The position numbers and the translations under genes were made by a program. From contig NZ_LMCT01000001.1 of assembly GCF_001424875.1 (NCBI RefSeq), positions 289,652 to 353,651 of the forward strand: DNA of 64,000 bases, given 5' to 3'. Below the pieces are notes generated by a model. That model had not been told where the DNA came from and searched no databases. It worked only from the letters and a program-made list of their open reading frames with translations. Below are positions 36,256-44,803 of the stretch, piece by piece; the first letter of the stretch is position 1, and each line of letters starts with the position of its first letter. This stretch comes from Kitasatospora sp. Root107. GTDB taxonomy: Bacteria; Actinomycetota; Actinomycetes; Streptomycetales; Streptomycetaceae.

Positions 36256-36435
36256 ATGCCCACTGCCGTGCTGGAACTCCTGAAGACCGCCGACTTCCGC
36301 GACGCAGGACCGCTCGAACTCGACGACGAGGTCATCGTGTTCGAGGACGACGACCGCAGCGACCTCGAGCACACGGCCTGTCTCGCCGACCCCTGGGTGA
36401 CCGCCACCACCCGCTACGGCTGCGACGACTTCTAA
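36256..36435 (+). CDS. Lanthipeptide precursor peptide (LanA), class III/IV type
   Basis: 59 aa from the ATG at 36256, preceded by CGGAGG at 6-nt spacing. The N-terminal MPTAVLELL fits the LxxLL-like helix used by kinase-type lanthionine synthetases for leader recognition. The leader (about 1-39) is acidic (ELDDEVIVFEDDDRSDLE). The core is Thr/Cys-containing and would lie in residues 40-59: Thr40, Cys42, Thr49, Thr51, Thr52, Cys56, ending GCDDF. Two Cys permit two (methyl)lanthionine rings. The stop codon is two nt before the GTG of the synthetase gene. No transporter or protease gene is adjacent, so export and leader removal must come from elsewhere. Confidence 0.82.
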   Translation: MPTAVLELLKTADFRDAGPLELDDEVIVFEDDDRSDLEHTACLADPWVTATTRYGCDDF

Positions 36436-36437
36436 CA

Positions 36438-38957
36438 GTGGCCGGGCCCATCGCCGGCCGCAGCGGACGGTCCGACGACGTCTGGTCGTACCTGAACGAC
36501 CCGCGGATGCCGGCGATGGAGCACGGTTGGAAGCTGCACGTCTCGGCTCGTCCCGGTGATCTGGAGGCCGTGACCGGCCTCGTCCTGCCGGTGCTGCAAC
36601 GGCACGTCTGCCACGCGAAGTTCGCCAAGGATCCGGAGACCCTGCGCGCGATCAACTCGGGCGTGCCGAGCGCCGGTGCCGTCGGCAAGGCGATCACGGT
36701 CTATCCCCTGGCCGGCACCATCGTCGGGATCGCCGAGGAACTCGTCGCCGTGCTGCGCGGCCGGGAGGGTCCGCAGATCGTCAGCGACCGGCGGGTCGAT
36801 CCGGACGCCCCCGTCTACTACCGGTACGGGCCTTTCACCGGCAGCTACCGGACCGGACGGAGCGGGCGGCTCGAATCGGTCATGACCGGACCGGACGGCC
36901 GGGTCTTCGACGGCCTCGCCACCGGTTCCTACCGCTGTCCACCGTGGGCCGAGGATCCCTTCGTCGGCGAACCGGGGCGCACCCCGAAGCCGGCTGCGGC
37001 CGAATTCGGCGGCGGCCGCTACCGGGTCACCGCCGGCATCGTGCGCAAACCGCAGGGCAACGTCTACCGCGCGGTCGACCGGGACTCCGGGCAACCGGTG
37101 GTGGTCAAACAGGCCCGGGCCTTCGTGGCCGAGGACGAATCCGGCGCCGACACCCGGGACCGGCTGCGCAACGAGCGCGCAGTCCTTGCCACCCTCGGCT
37201 CCGTCGCGGGCGTGCCCCGGGTGCTGGACTACTTCCGGCACCGGTCCGACGAGTACCTGGTGATGAGCAGTTGCGGCGACCGGAACCTGCGCCGGGAGGT
37301 CCAGGAGCACGGCCCCTACCAGGACGGTGACGCCCGGCCGGCCCGTACGCTCTCCGGCCTCGCCGCCCAACTCCTGTGCGTACTGGACGACATCCACCGC
37401 CACGGCGTGGTCGTCCGTGATCTCAAGCCCGACAACGTGGTGCTCGACCACGCCGGACGATGCCGGGTGATCGACTTCGGGATCAGCACACGCGACGGCG
37501 CCGGCCCGGCGGGCGCAACTCCCGGCTACAGCAAGCCGGTTGCCCGCGAGAGCGGTCCGGCCGAGGCCGCCGACGACTACTACGCCCTGGGTGCGACCCT
37601 GTTCTTCGCCGCCACCGGCATGGACCCGGTGATCGTCGACGCCGACGCCGGAGTCAACCGGGACCGGACCCTCCTCGGCCTGGCCTGGGCGCTCCCTGGC
37701 CGCGACCACCGGGAGATCGGGGCGTCGATCACCGATCTGACGAGCCTTGATCCGGCCGTACGAATCGCCGGTGCCGCTCGGCTTCGCACCGGGGCACCCG
37801 GCCTGCCCGGAACGTCCCGGCGACCTCGCCCGCCCCGGCTCGACGACGGCCTGCTCGAGGAGATCGTCGAGCACGCGACCGCGTTCTGCGTCGACGAGGC
37901 GCGCCGGATCGTGGACCCGGTGCTCGCCGACCGCACGGCCGTCCCGGCACCGATCGACGTCTACGGCGGAACTTCCGGGCTGGGACTGGAACTTCTCCAC
38001 CACACGCACCGGCCCGGAGTGCGCGAGACGGTCGACGAGCTGGCGCGGTGGACCGCCGAACAGTCCAGGATCCTGTCATCGGGCTTCTACTCGGGACGTA
38101 CCGGAGTCGAACTCTTCCTCGCCTCGGCACGGACAGCCGACCCCTTCGACCACCCGCCCCTGCCGACCGAAGGGCCGGACGGCGGCCCGCCGGAGGCGGA
38201 CCTGATCGAAGGCGTAGCCGGTATCGGCCTCGGCCGGCTGCTGCTGGCCCGGCGAGCTGACGACCCCCACCTGACCGACCACCACCTCGGCATCGCCGCC
38301 GAGTGCGCGCGGATGCTGGCGTCCGGTGACGCCCGGCTGACGCCCATGGGCGCCGACACCGTCGGCAGCGCCGCACTGCGCGAAGGTCTCGCCCACGGCG
38401 AGGCCGGGGTCGCGTACTTCCTGCTCGAATACGCCGCCGCGACCGGAGACCCCGCCGCAGTCGACCGCGCCCGGGCGGCCTGCGCGCGCCTCGCCGCCCT
38501 CACGCCAGGCATCATCGCGGCCGCCACCAGGCCCGGAGCGACCCGCCGGTACGGCTCGTGGTGCCGCGGCCTGGCCGGCATCGGGGCTGTCCTCGTCCGG
38601 GCCGCCGACCGCCTCAACGAGCCGGAATGCCTTCTCCTGGCCCAGCAGACCGCCCGCACCTGCGCCGCGCTGGCACCGCGCATGCCGCTGGTCACCCAGT
38701 GCTGCGGGCTGTCCGGAGTCGGCGACCTGATGGTGGACGTCGCAGCGGCCTCCGACTCCGAGGAGTTCCGGGACGCCGCCCGCACCATCGCAGAGATCAT
38801 CCTGACCCGCAGCGGCGGCACCTGGCCCCGCCCCGTCTTCCCCGACGCCGACCTGGCCGCCTCCTCCGCCACCTGGGCCGGCGGCTCAGCCGGCGTCCTC
38901 GCCTTCCTCCGTCGCCTGCACGACCACCGCGGCCCCCGCCTCGGCCTGATCGGCTGA
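36438..38957 (+). CDS. lanL: Class IV-like lanthionine synthetase (LanL) with lyase, kinase and Zn-cyclase domains
   Basis: 839 aa from a GTG at 36438, translationally coupled to the precursor (2-nt gap, no separate ribosome-binding site). N-terminal phosphoSer/Thr lyase domain (about 1-175: GWKLHVSA, CHAKFAKD, GKAITVYP). Ser/Thr kinase-like domain (about 190-455: Lys in VVVKQAR, catalytic VVRDLKPDN at about 325, DFG at about 344). LanC-like cyclase (about 490-835). Zinc ligands are present: Cys709 (SWCRGLAG) and Cys755-Cys756 (QCCGLSG). Ligands exclude class III enzymes, which lack zinc, and the last is Cys rather than the usual His (CHG). It should phosphorylate, eliminate and cyclise the adjacent 59-aa precursor. 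Confidence 0.85.
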   Translation: MAGPIAGRSGRSDDVWSYLNDPRMPAMEHGWKLHVSARPGDLEAVTGLVLPVLQRHVCHAKFAKDPETLRAINSGVPSAGAVGKAITVYPLAGTIVGIAEELVAVLRGREGPQIVSDRRVDPDAPVYYRYGPFTGSYRTGRSGRLESVMTGPDGRVFDGLATGSYRCPPWAEDPFVGEPGRTPKPAAAEFGGGRYRVTAGIVRKPQGNVYRAVDRDSGQPVVVKQARAFVAEDESGADTRDRLRNERAVLATLGSVAGVPRVLDYFRHRSDEYLVMSSCGDRNLRREVQEHGPYQDGDARPARTLSGLAAQLLCVLDDIHRHGVVVRDLKPDNVVLDHAGRCRVIDFGISTRDGAGPAGATPGYSKPVARESGPAEAADDYYALGATLFFAATGMDPVIVDADAGVNRDRTLLGLAWALPGRDHREIGASITDLTSLDPAVRIAGAARLRTGAPGLPGTSRRPRPPRLDDGLLEEIVEHATAFCVDEARRIVDPVLADRTAVPAPIDVYGGTSGLGLELLHHTHRPGVRETVDELARWTAEQSRILSSGFYSGRTGVELFLASARTADPFDHPPLPTEGPDGGPPEADLIEGVAGIGLGRLLLARRADDPHLTDHHLGIAAECARMLASGDARLTPMGADTVGSAALREGLAHGEAGVAYFLLEYAAATGDPAAVDRARAACARLAALTPGIIAAATRPGATRRYGSWCRGLAGIGAVLVRAADRLNEPECLLLAQQTARTCAALAPRMPLVTQCCGLSGVGDLMVDVAAASDSEEFRDAARTIAEIILTRSGGTWPRPVFPDADLAASSATWAGGSAGVLAFLRRLHDHRGPRLGLIG

Positions 38958-38984
38958 CCATTTGCCTTGTCGACACAATCTCTC

Positions 38985-39008
38985 GGGCGTACAGTTTTCT
39001 GTACGCCC
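38985..39008. promoter_or_regulatory. Operator palindrome of the yefM-yoeB module
   Basis: gggcgtacag-tttt-ctgtacgccc, perfect 10-bp arms and a 4-nt centre. It lies 17 bp before the antitoxin GTG. The half-sites carry GTACAG/CTGTAC, which match the TGTACA core described for YefM-YoeB autoregulation. The same hairpin could also help end the lanthionine synthetase transcript, whose stop is 28 bp upstream. Confidence 0.65.
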
Positions 39009-39025
39009 AGTAGAGGAGCCATGCC

Positions 39026-39283
39026 GTGAAGACGATGACCTACTCAGAGTCCCGAGCACGGTACGCCGAGGTACTCAACGCGGTCACGGACGACCGCGAG
39101 GAGATAGTGATCACCCGTGCCGGACACGAGCCGGTGGTCATCGTCTCGCTGGAGGACTACCAGTCGCTCAAGGAGACCGCCTACCTACTGCGCAGCCCTG
39201 CCAACGCCCGCCGCCTCCTGGCCTCGATCGACGAACTGGAGACCGGCGGCGGGACAGTACGGGAGTTGGCGGACCCGGAGTGA
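39026..39283 (+). CDS. yefM: YefM/Phd-family antitoxin
   Basis: 85 aa from the GTG at 39026, seven nt after GAGGAG. YefM features: MTYSESRARYAEVLNAV at the N-terminus, EEIVITRAGHEPVVIVSLEDYQSL in the middle and an AYLLRSPANARRLLASI region, then an acidic C-terminus that would bind the toxin. It binds DNA as a dimer, and the palindrome at 38985-39008 is its likely operator. It overlaps the toxin gene by 4 bp (GTGA). Confidence 0.9.
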   Translation: MKTMTYSESRARYAEVLNAVTDDREEIVITRAGHEPVVIVSLEDYQSLKETAYLLRSPANARRLLASIDELETGGGTVRELADPE

Positions 39284-39540
39284 AGGTCACCTTCGCCTCC
39301 CAAGCGTGGGAGGACTATCTGTGGTGGCAGATCCAGGACCGCAAGATTCTCAAGCGGATCAACACCCTCATTGCCGACGTGGCACGCAACGGCAACGAGG
39401 GCATCGGCAAGCCGGAACCACTCAAGCACGGATTCCACGGCTACTGGTCGCGGCGGATCAACGACGAGCACCGCTTGGTCTACAAGGTCACCGACGACTC
39501 CGTACTGATCGCCCAGTGCCGCTACCACTACGAGAGCTGA
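39280..39540 (+). CDS. yoeB: YoeB/Txe-family toxin (ribosome-dependent mRNA interferase)
   Basis: 86 aa from a GTG overlapping the antitoxin stop. Typical YoeB blocks are FASQAWEDYLWWQIQDRKIL, IGKPEPLKHGFHGYWSRRI, DEHRLVYKV, and the C-terminal CRYHYES. The catalytic set is conserved (Glu in KPEPL, Arg in EHRLVY, and His-Tyr near the end), so the toxin is probably active. It inhibits translation by cleaving mRNA at the ribosomal A site. With YefM it may stabilise the accessory block carrying the lanthipeptide genes. Confidence 0.9.
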   Translation: MKVTFASQAWEDYLWWQIQDRKILKRINTLIADVARNGNEGIGKPEPLKHGFHGYWSRRINDEHRLVYKVTDDSVLIAQCRYHYES

Positions 39541-39561
39541 CCCCTCGCCGTTCGGCGAACA

Positions 39562-39605
39562 GAAACGGTGCCCGGCCCGCTCACCAGCAGGCCGGGCACC
39601 GTTTC
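39562..39605. terminator. Bidirectional terminator between yoeB and ychF
   Basis: Perfect 16-bp stem 39562-39577 / 39590-39605 (gaaacggtgcccggcc / ggccgggcaccgtttc) with a 12-nt loop. It sits between convergent genes and ends in A/T-rich sides (gaaac/gtttc), suitable for both directions. Confidence 0.8.
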
Positions 39606-39615
39606 CGATGGTTCG

Positions 39616-40689
39616 TCACACGTTGAAGCGGAACTCCACCACATCGCCGTCCTGCATGACGTACTCCTTGCCCTCGATCCGGGCCTTGCCCTTGGAGCGG
39701 GCGTCGGGGATGGAGCCGCACTCGACCAGGTCGTCGAAGGAGACGATCTCGGCCTTGATGAAGCCCTTCTGGAAGTCGGTGTGGATCACACCGGCCGCCT
39801 CGGGGGCGGTCGCGCCCTTCTTGATGGTCCAGGCGCGGACCTCCTTCGGGCCGGCCGTGAGGTAGGTCTGCAGGCCGAGGGTCTCGAAGCCGACCCGGCC
39901 GAGGGTGGACATGCCGGTCTCCTCCTGGCCCATGGACTGGAGGAGTTCGAGGGCCTCGTCCTCGTCCATGCCGATCAGCTCGGACTCGATCTTGGCGTTG
40001 AGGAAGATCGCCTCGGCGGGGGCGACCAGGGCCCGCTGCTCGGCCTTGAACTCCTCGTTGGTGAGCTCCTCCTCGTCCACGTTGAAGACGTAGAGGAAGG
40101 GCTTGGTGGTGAGCAGGTGCAGCTCCCGGACCGAGGAGGCGTCGAAGCCGACCTCGAACAGGGTCTTGCCGGACTCCAGGATCTTCTGGGCGGCCTCGGC
40201 GGCGGCCAGGGTGGCCGCGCTCTCCTTCTTCAGCCGGGACTCCTTCTGGAGCCGCGGCAGGACCTTCTCGATCGACTGGAGGTCGGCGAGGATCAGCTCG
40301 GTGTTGATGGTCTCGATGTCGTCCTTGGGCGAGACCTTGCCGTCCACGTGCACCACGTCGGGGTCGACGAAGGCGCGGATGACCTGGCAGATCGCGTCCG
40401 ACTCGCGGATGTTCGCCAGGAACTTGTTGCCCAGGCCCTCACCGACCGAGGCGCCGCGGACGATGCCCGCGATGTCGACGAAGTCGACCGTCGCCGGGAG
40501 GAGCCGCTGGGAACCGAAGATGCCGGCCAGCACGGCCAGCCGGGCGTCCGGCACGCCGACGACGCCCACGTTGGGCTCGATGGTGGCGAACGGGTAGTTG
40601 GCCGCCAGCACGTCGTTCTTGGTCAGGGCGTTGAACAGGGTCGACTTGCCGACGTTCGGCAGGCCGACGATTCCGATCGTGAGCGACAT
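39616..40689 (-). CDS. ychF: Redox-regulated ATPase/GTPase YchF (Obg family)
   Basis: 357 aa from the ATG at 40689, near the family's length of about 362. G1 is GLPNVGKSTLFNAL, G3 DIAGIVRGAS, and the NxxE replacement of the usual NKxD that gives ATP preference appears as FNVDEEE. The C-terminal TGS domain ends DVVEFRFNV. It associates with ribosomes and the stress response in other bacteria. It is monocistronic and divergent from the DUF6542 gene. Confidence 0.95.
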   Translation of the reverse strand: MSLTIGIVGLPNVGKSTLFNALTKNDVLAANYPFATIEPNVGVVGVPDARLAVLAGIFGSQRLLPATVDFVDIAGIVRGASVGEGLGNKFLANIRESDAICQVIRAFVDPDVVHVDGKVSPKDDIETINTELILADLQSIEKVLPRLQKESRLKKESAATLAAAEAAQKILESGKTLFEVGFDASSVRELHLLTTKPFLYVFNVDEEELTNEEFKAEQRALVAPAEAIFLNAKIESELIGMDEDEALELLQSMGQEETGMSTLGRVGFETLGLQTYLTAGPKEVRAWTIKKGATAPEAAGVIHTDFQKGFIKAEIVSFDDLVECGSIPDARSKGKARIEGKEYVMQDGDVVEFRFNV

Positions 40690-40949
40690 GTGGCGCAGTC
40701 CCGTGGGCTTGGAGGGCGTGGAGCGGCGCGGGTGCCCCGAGCCGATCGCCAAGTCTACGGCCCCGGTCACACCGCGCCGTCGGCTGTGCGGACGAGCGGT
40801 CCACTCGGGGGCAAGCGGGCGAAGCCGAACTCCGACCGGCCGTCCCCCGGTTGATCGTTCGTCCCCGGACGTTACGCCGGCCGGGGACACGGAATGAGGC
40901 GAACGCGCCATTACACCGTGTGGCGATGATCGGACCGTACGTTGGACGG

Positions 40950-41513
40950 GTGGAGCAGAGCATCCGTACCCAGCCGCCAGGGCCCAGACGCCGACCGCCA
41001 GCCGGCGCCGGCGAGGCCGCCGTACCGGGGCCTGCCATGCCCCCCGACGCCCGGGCGGCGGTACCGAAGCTGCGGCTGCCGCTTCGGCTGCCGCAGCCGA
41101 TGCGGTCCCGGACGAAGGCCCGCAGCGGCCCGCCGGCCCGGCTGACGGCGGTCGGCACCGGCGTGCTGGCGCTGGCCGCGACGCTGGCGGCGGCGGCGGT
41201 GGACCGGCTGCTGTTCGGCGATCTCGGGGTGCTGTTCGGGCTCGGCTACCTGGTGGTCTGCTTCCAACTGGCCGTCCGGGTACGCCTGGCGGACCTGCCG
41301 GCCGCGCCGATCAGCGGGCCGATCGCGTTCGCGCTGGCGCTGGTCTGCTTCGCGCCGGGTGCGGCGTCCGGGGTGACCGGTCAGGTGGTGGCGCTGGCCA
41401 GCGGTCTTGCCCTGCGGGCGGGCTGGCTGTTCACCGGCACCGGTCTGGCCGCGGTGGTCGTGGCCGCCCGGTTCCTGGCACAGCGGCGGATCCGGCGCAG
41501 CCGGGCCTCCTGA
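40950..41513 (+). CDS. DUF6542-type small membrane protein
   Basis: 187 aa from a GTG at 40950; an ATG at 40926 in the same frame is an alternative. A Pro/Arg-rich cytoplasmic N-terminus (about 60 aa) precedes roughly four membrane helices: VLALAATLAAAAVDRLLF, LFGLGYLVVCFQLAV, GPIAFALALVCFAP and LFTGTGLAAVVVAARFLA. It ends in a basic tail RRIRRSRAS. Resembles a streptomycete family of unknown function found between ychF and ppgK. No function is assigned. Confidence 0.7.
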   Translation: MEQSIRTQPPGPRRRPPAGAGEAAVPGPAMPPDARAAVPKLRLPLRLPQPMRSRTKARSGPPARLTAVGTGVLALAATLAAAAVDRLLFGDLGVLFGLGYLVVCFQLAVRVRLADLPAAPISGPIAFALALVCFAPGAASGVTGQVVALASGLALRAGWLFTGTGLAAVVVAARFLAQRRIRRSRAS

Positions 41514-41555
41514 GCCGAGCTGGGCCGAAAATCCGGGCCAGGAGCTGACGGTGGC

Positions 41556-42296
41556 TCAGCCGCTCGCGGCGGCCATCGCGGCACCGACGATGCCCGCGTC
41601 GTTGCGCAGCAGCGCCGGGACGATCTCGGCCGGGCGCTCCTTGAGCAGCGGCAGGAACTTGTCGTGCTTCCGGCTCACTCCACCACCGACGATGATCAGC
41701 TGCGGCGAGAACAGCATCTCCACCAGGTCCAGGTACTCGTCCACCCGCTCCGCCCACTCGGGCCAGCTCAGCCCGTGCCGCTCACGGGCGGCCGAGGAGG
41801 CACGGCGTTCGGCGTCCTTGCCGCGCAGTTCGAGGTGGCCCAGCTCGGTGTTGGGCACCAGCGCGCCGTCGGTGAACAGGGCGCTGCCGATGCCGGTGCC
41901 GAAGGTGAGCATCAGCACCACGCCGTCCCGGCCCTGCCCCGCGCCGTACCGGACCTCGGCCAGGCCGGCCGCGTCGGCGTCGTTGACCACGGTGACGGGC
42001 AGGTCCAGGGTCTCCCGGAACAGACCTGCGGCGTCCAGCCCGATCCAGTCCCCGGCCACGTTGGCGGCGGTGTGGATCCGGCCGCCGACCACCACACCGG
42101 GGAAGGTCAGCCCGACCGACCCCCGGTGGTCAAAGTTCGCGACCACCTCACGGACCGCCTCGACCACTGCCGACGGCGAGGCCGGACGGGGCGTCAGGAC
42201 CTTGTGCCGCTCTTCGGCCAGGGTGCCCCGCTCGAGATCGACCGGGGCACCCTTGATGCCCGAACCACCGATGTCCACACCGAACACAGCCGTCAC
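41556..42296 (-). CDS. ppgK: Polyphosphate glucokinase
   Basis: 246 aa from a GTG at 42296, six nt after GGAGG. ROK-family kinase. The phosphate-binding motif is FGVDIGGSGIKGA near the N-terminus, then LTFPGVV, the PPGK-type NVAGDWIGLD and LTFGTGIGSALFTDG. The product phosphorylates glucose to glucose 6-phosphate with polyphosphate or ATP; it is the main glucose kinase activity in several actinobacteria. The open frame to 42317 lacks a good start. It follows ispH by 62 bp in the same direction. Confidence 0.92.
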   Translation of the reverse strand: MTAVFGVDIGGSGIKGAPVDLERGTLAEERHKVLTPRPASPSAVVEAVREVVANFDHRGSVGLTFPGVVVGGRIHTAANVAGDWIGLDAAGLFRETLDLPVTVVNDADAAGLAEVRYGAGQGRDGVVLMLTFGTGIGSALFTDGALVPNTELGHLELRGKDAERRASSAARERHGLSWPEWAERVDEYLDLVEMLFSPQLIIVGGGVSRKHDKFLPLLKERPAEIVPALLRNDAGIVGAAMAAASG

Positions 42297-42358
42297 CGCG
42301 TACCTCCGCTCATCCACAGACCTGTGGACAAACCTACGGGCCGTCAGGCGGAACCGCC

Positions 42359-43333
42359 CTACAGCTTGCCGGCCGCCTCGGCCCGCAGGTCGCGGCGGAG
42401 CTCCTTGGGCAGCGAGAAGATCAGGTGCTCCTCGGCGGTCTTGACCGTCTGCACGTCGCCGTAGCCGCGCTCGGCCAGGTAGGCGAGCACGCCCTCGACC
42501 AGGATCTCCGGGACGGAGGCGCCGCTGGTCAGGCCGACCGTGGTGACGCCCTCCAGCCAGGACTCGTCGATCTCGTCGGCGAAGTCCACCAGGTGGGCGG
42601 CCTTGGCGCCGTACTCCAGGCCGACCTCGACCAGGCGGACCGAGTTGGAGGAGTTCTTGGAGCCGACCACGATCAGCAGGTCGGTCTCGGGGGCGATCTG
42701 CTTGACCACCACCTGGCGGTTCTGGGTGGCGTAGCAGATGTCGTCGCTGGGCGGGCTGACCAGCAGCGGGAAGCGCTTCTTCAGCTCGCCGACGGTGGCC
42801 ATCGTCTCGTCCACCGAGAGCGTGGTCTGGGACAGCCAGACCACCTTGGACTCGTCGCGGACCTGCACGTTGGCGACGTCCTCGGCACCGTCCACCAGGT
42901 GGATCCGGTCGGGCGCCTCACCCATCGTGCCGACGACCTCCTCGTGGCCCTCGTGGCCGACCAGCAGGATGTCGTAGTCCTCGTCCGCGAACCGGACGGC
43001 CTCCTTGTGCACCTTGGTGACCAGGGGGCAGGTGGCGTCGATGGTGGCGAGCTTGCCGATCTTCGCCTCGTCGTGCACGGACGGGGCGACACCGTGCGCG
43101 GAGAAGACCACGATCGAGCCCTCCGGCACCTCCTCCGTCTCGTCGACGAAGATCGCGCCCTGCTTCTCCAGGGTCTGCACCACGAACTTGTTGTGGACGA
43201 TCTCCTTGCGGACGTAGATCGGGGCCCCGTACTGCTCCAGGGCCTTCTCCACGGCGATGACGGCGCGGTCGACACCCGCGCAGTAGCCCCGGGGGGCGGC
43301 GAGCAGGACACGGCGCTGCGCAGAGTTGGACAT
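42359..43333 (-). CDS. ispH: 4-hydroxy-3-methylbut-2-enyl diphosphate reductase
   Basis: 324 aa from the ATG at 43333 (an ATG at 43342 is also in frame). Last step of the MEP pathway: HMBPP to IPP and DMAPP with a 4Fe-4S cluster. The three cluster Cys are in [16 protein letters not shown] and CYATQNRQ. The active-site Glu and substrate-binding His residues are in [12 protein letters not shown] and SAHGVAPSV. The ending [15 protein letters not shown] is normal. It is divergent from the amino acid permease gene and upstream of ppgK. Confidence 0.96.
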   Translation of the reverse strand: MSNSAQRRVLLAAPRGYCAGVDRAVIAVEKALEQYGAPIYVRKEIVHNKFVVQTLEKQGAIFVDETEEVPEGSIVVFSAHGVAPSVHDEAKIGKLATIDATCPLVTKVHKEAVRFADEDYDILLVGHEGHEEVVGTMGEAPDRIHLVDGAEDVANVQVRDESKVVWLSQTTLSVDETMATVGELKKRFPLLVSPPSDDICYATQNRQVVVKQIAPETDLLIVVGSKNSSNSVRLVEVGLEYGAKAAHLVDFADEIDESWLEGVTTVGLTSGASVPEILVEGVLAYLAERGYGDVQTVKTAEEHLIFSLPKELRRDLRAEAAGKL

Positions 43334-43418
43334 GGCTCCCATGGTACGGGCGGGCCCGGGCCGCGCCGACGGGTACCTGCTACCGGACGCAACGGGACAG
43401 AAGTGATCAAATTTGAGC

Positions 43419-44762
43419 ATGGCTGAGCAGACTGAAGGGCCGGGCGACCTGCGCCGGGTCCTGGGCGTACGCGATCTGATGGTCTACGGGCTGCTGTTCA
43501 TCGCCCCGATGGCACCGGTCGGCGTGTTCGGCGTGCTGGACGCCAAGAGCCACGGCGCGGTCGCGGCGGTCTACCTGGCCGCCACCGTCGCGATGGGGTT
43601 CACCGCCTACAGCTACGCCCAGATGGTGCGGGCGGTGCCGCAGACCGGGTCGGTCTTCGCGTACGCCCGGGCCGGGCTCGGCGAGAGCTGGGGGTTCGTG
43701 GCCGGCTGGATGGCGATGCTCGACTACCTGCTGATCCCGGCGGTGGCGTACCTGTTCTCCGGGATCGCGCTCAACTCGCTGGTGCCGGACGTCTCCCGCT
43801 GGGTCTGGACGGTGCTGGCGGTGCTGGTGACCACCGCGCTCAACCTGGCCGGGGTCCGGACGGCGGCGGCGGTCGGCTTCGCGGTGCTGGCGCTGGAGAT
43901 CGTGGTGCTGGCGGTCTTCGTGGTCTCGGCCGTGGTGGTGCTGGCCAGGGACGGCGCCGAGCGGGGCTGGCTCTCGCCGCTGACCGGGGTCGGCGGCTTC
44001 TCGCTGACCGCCGTGGTCTCGGCGGTCTCGGTGGCGGTGCTCTCCTACTTGGGCTTCGACGCGATCGCCTCGTTCGTCGAGGAGGCGATCGGCTCCTCGG
44101 CGGCGGTGGCCAAGGCTGTGCTCTGGTGCCTGGCGCTGGCCGGTGTGCTGTTCGTGACCCAGACCTACCTGGCCGCGCTGCTCACGCCGGTGACGCCACA
44201 ACAGCTGGCGGCCGACCCGGCCGCGCAGGGGTCGGCCTTCTACGACACCGTGGACGCCTCGATCGGGCACTGGCTGCAGACCCTGGTGGCGGTCAGCAAG
44301 GCGATCGGCGCCGCCTTCGCCGCCCTGGCCGGGCAGGCGGCGGCCGGGCGGCTGCTGTTCGCGATGGCCAGAGAGGGGCGGCTGCCCCGGGCGCTGTCGG
44401 CGGTGGACGCCCGGACGGCGGTGCCCCGGCGGGCGCTGCTGACCGCCGCCCTGGTCACCCTGGTGGCGGCGGTCTGGGCGGCCCGCCGGGACGACGGGCT
44501 CGACCAGCTGACCTCGGTGGTGAACGTCGGCGCGCTGTTCGCGTTCGGGCTGCTGCACGCCTCGGTGATCGGCTGGTACACCGTCAAGGGCGACTCCCGG
44601 GACTGGATCCGGCACCTGCTGATCCCGCTGCTGGGCATGGCGGTGATCGCCTGGGTACTGGTCGAGGCCTCCCACACCGCCCAGTGGGTCGGCGCGACCT
44701 GGCTGGCCGTCGGACTGCTTGTGCTGGTGGTGCAGAGCCCGGCCGTCCGGCGCGGGCGCTGA
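43419..44762 (+). CDS. APC-family amino acid permease
   Basis: 447 aa from the ATG at 43419 (a TTG at 43413 is in frame but unlikely). About 12 transmembrane helices. The first helix region [20 protein letters not shown] and the following segment [21 protein letters not shown] are characteristic of APC transporters (the G/SxxGxx-type unwound helix). Substrate is not clear; the family imports amino acids or polyamines. No strong ribosome-binding site is seen. Confidence 0.85.
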   Translation: MAEQTEGPGDLRRVLGVRDLMVYGLLFIAPMAPVGVFGVLDAKSHGAVAAVYLAATVAMGFTAYSYAQMVRAVPQTGSVFAYARAGLGESWGFVAGWMAMLDYLLIPAVAYLFSGIALNSLVPDVSRWVWTVLAVLVTTALNLAGVRTAAAVGFAVLALEIVVLAVFVVSAVVVLARDGAERGWLSPLTGVGGFSLTAVVSAVSVAVLSYLGFDAIASFVEEAIGSSAAVAKAVLWCLALAGVLFVTQTYLAALLTPVTPQQLAADPAAQGSAFYDTVDASIGHWLQTLVAVSKAIGAAFAALAGQAAAGRLLFAMAREGRLPRALSAVDARTAVPRRALLTAALVTLVAAVWAARRDDGLDQLTSVVNVGALFAFGLLHASVIGWYTVKGDSRDWIRHLLIPLLGMAVIAWVLVEASHTAQWVGATWLAVGLLVLVVQSPAVRRGR

Positions 44763-44803
44763 CCCTTCGTCACCTGCGGCCCGGCATCACCTGCGGCCGG
44801 TCG

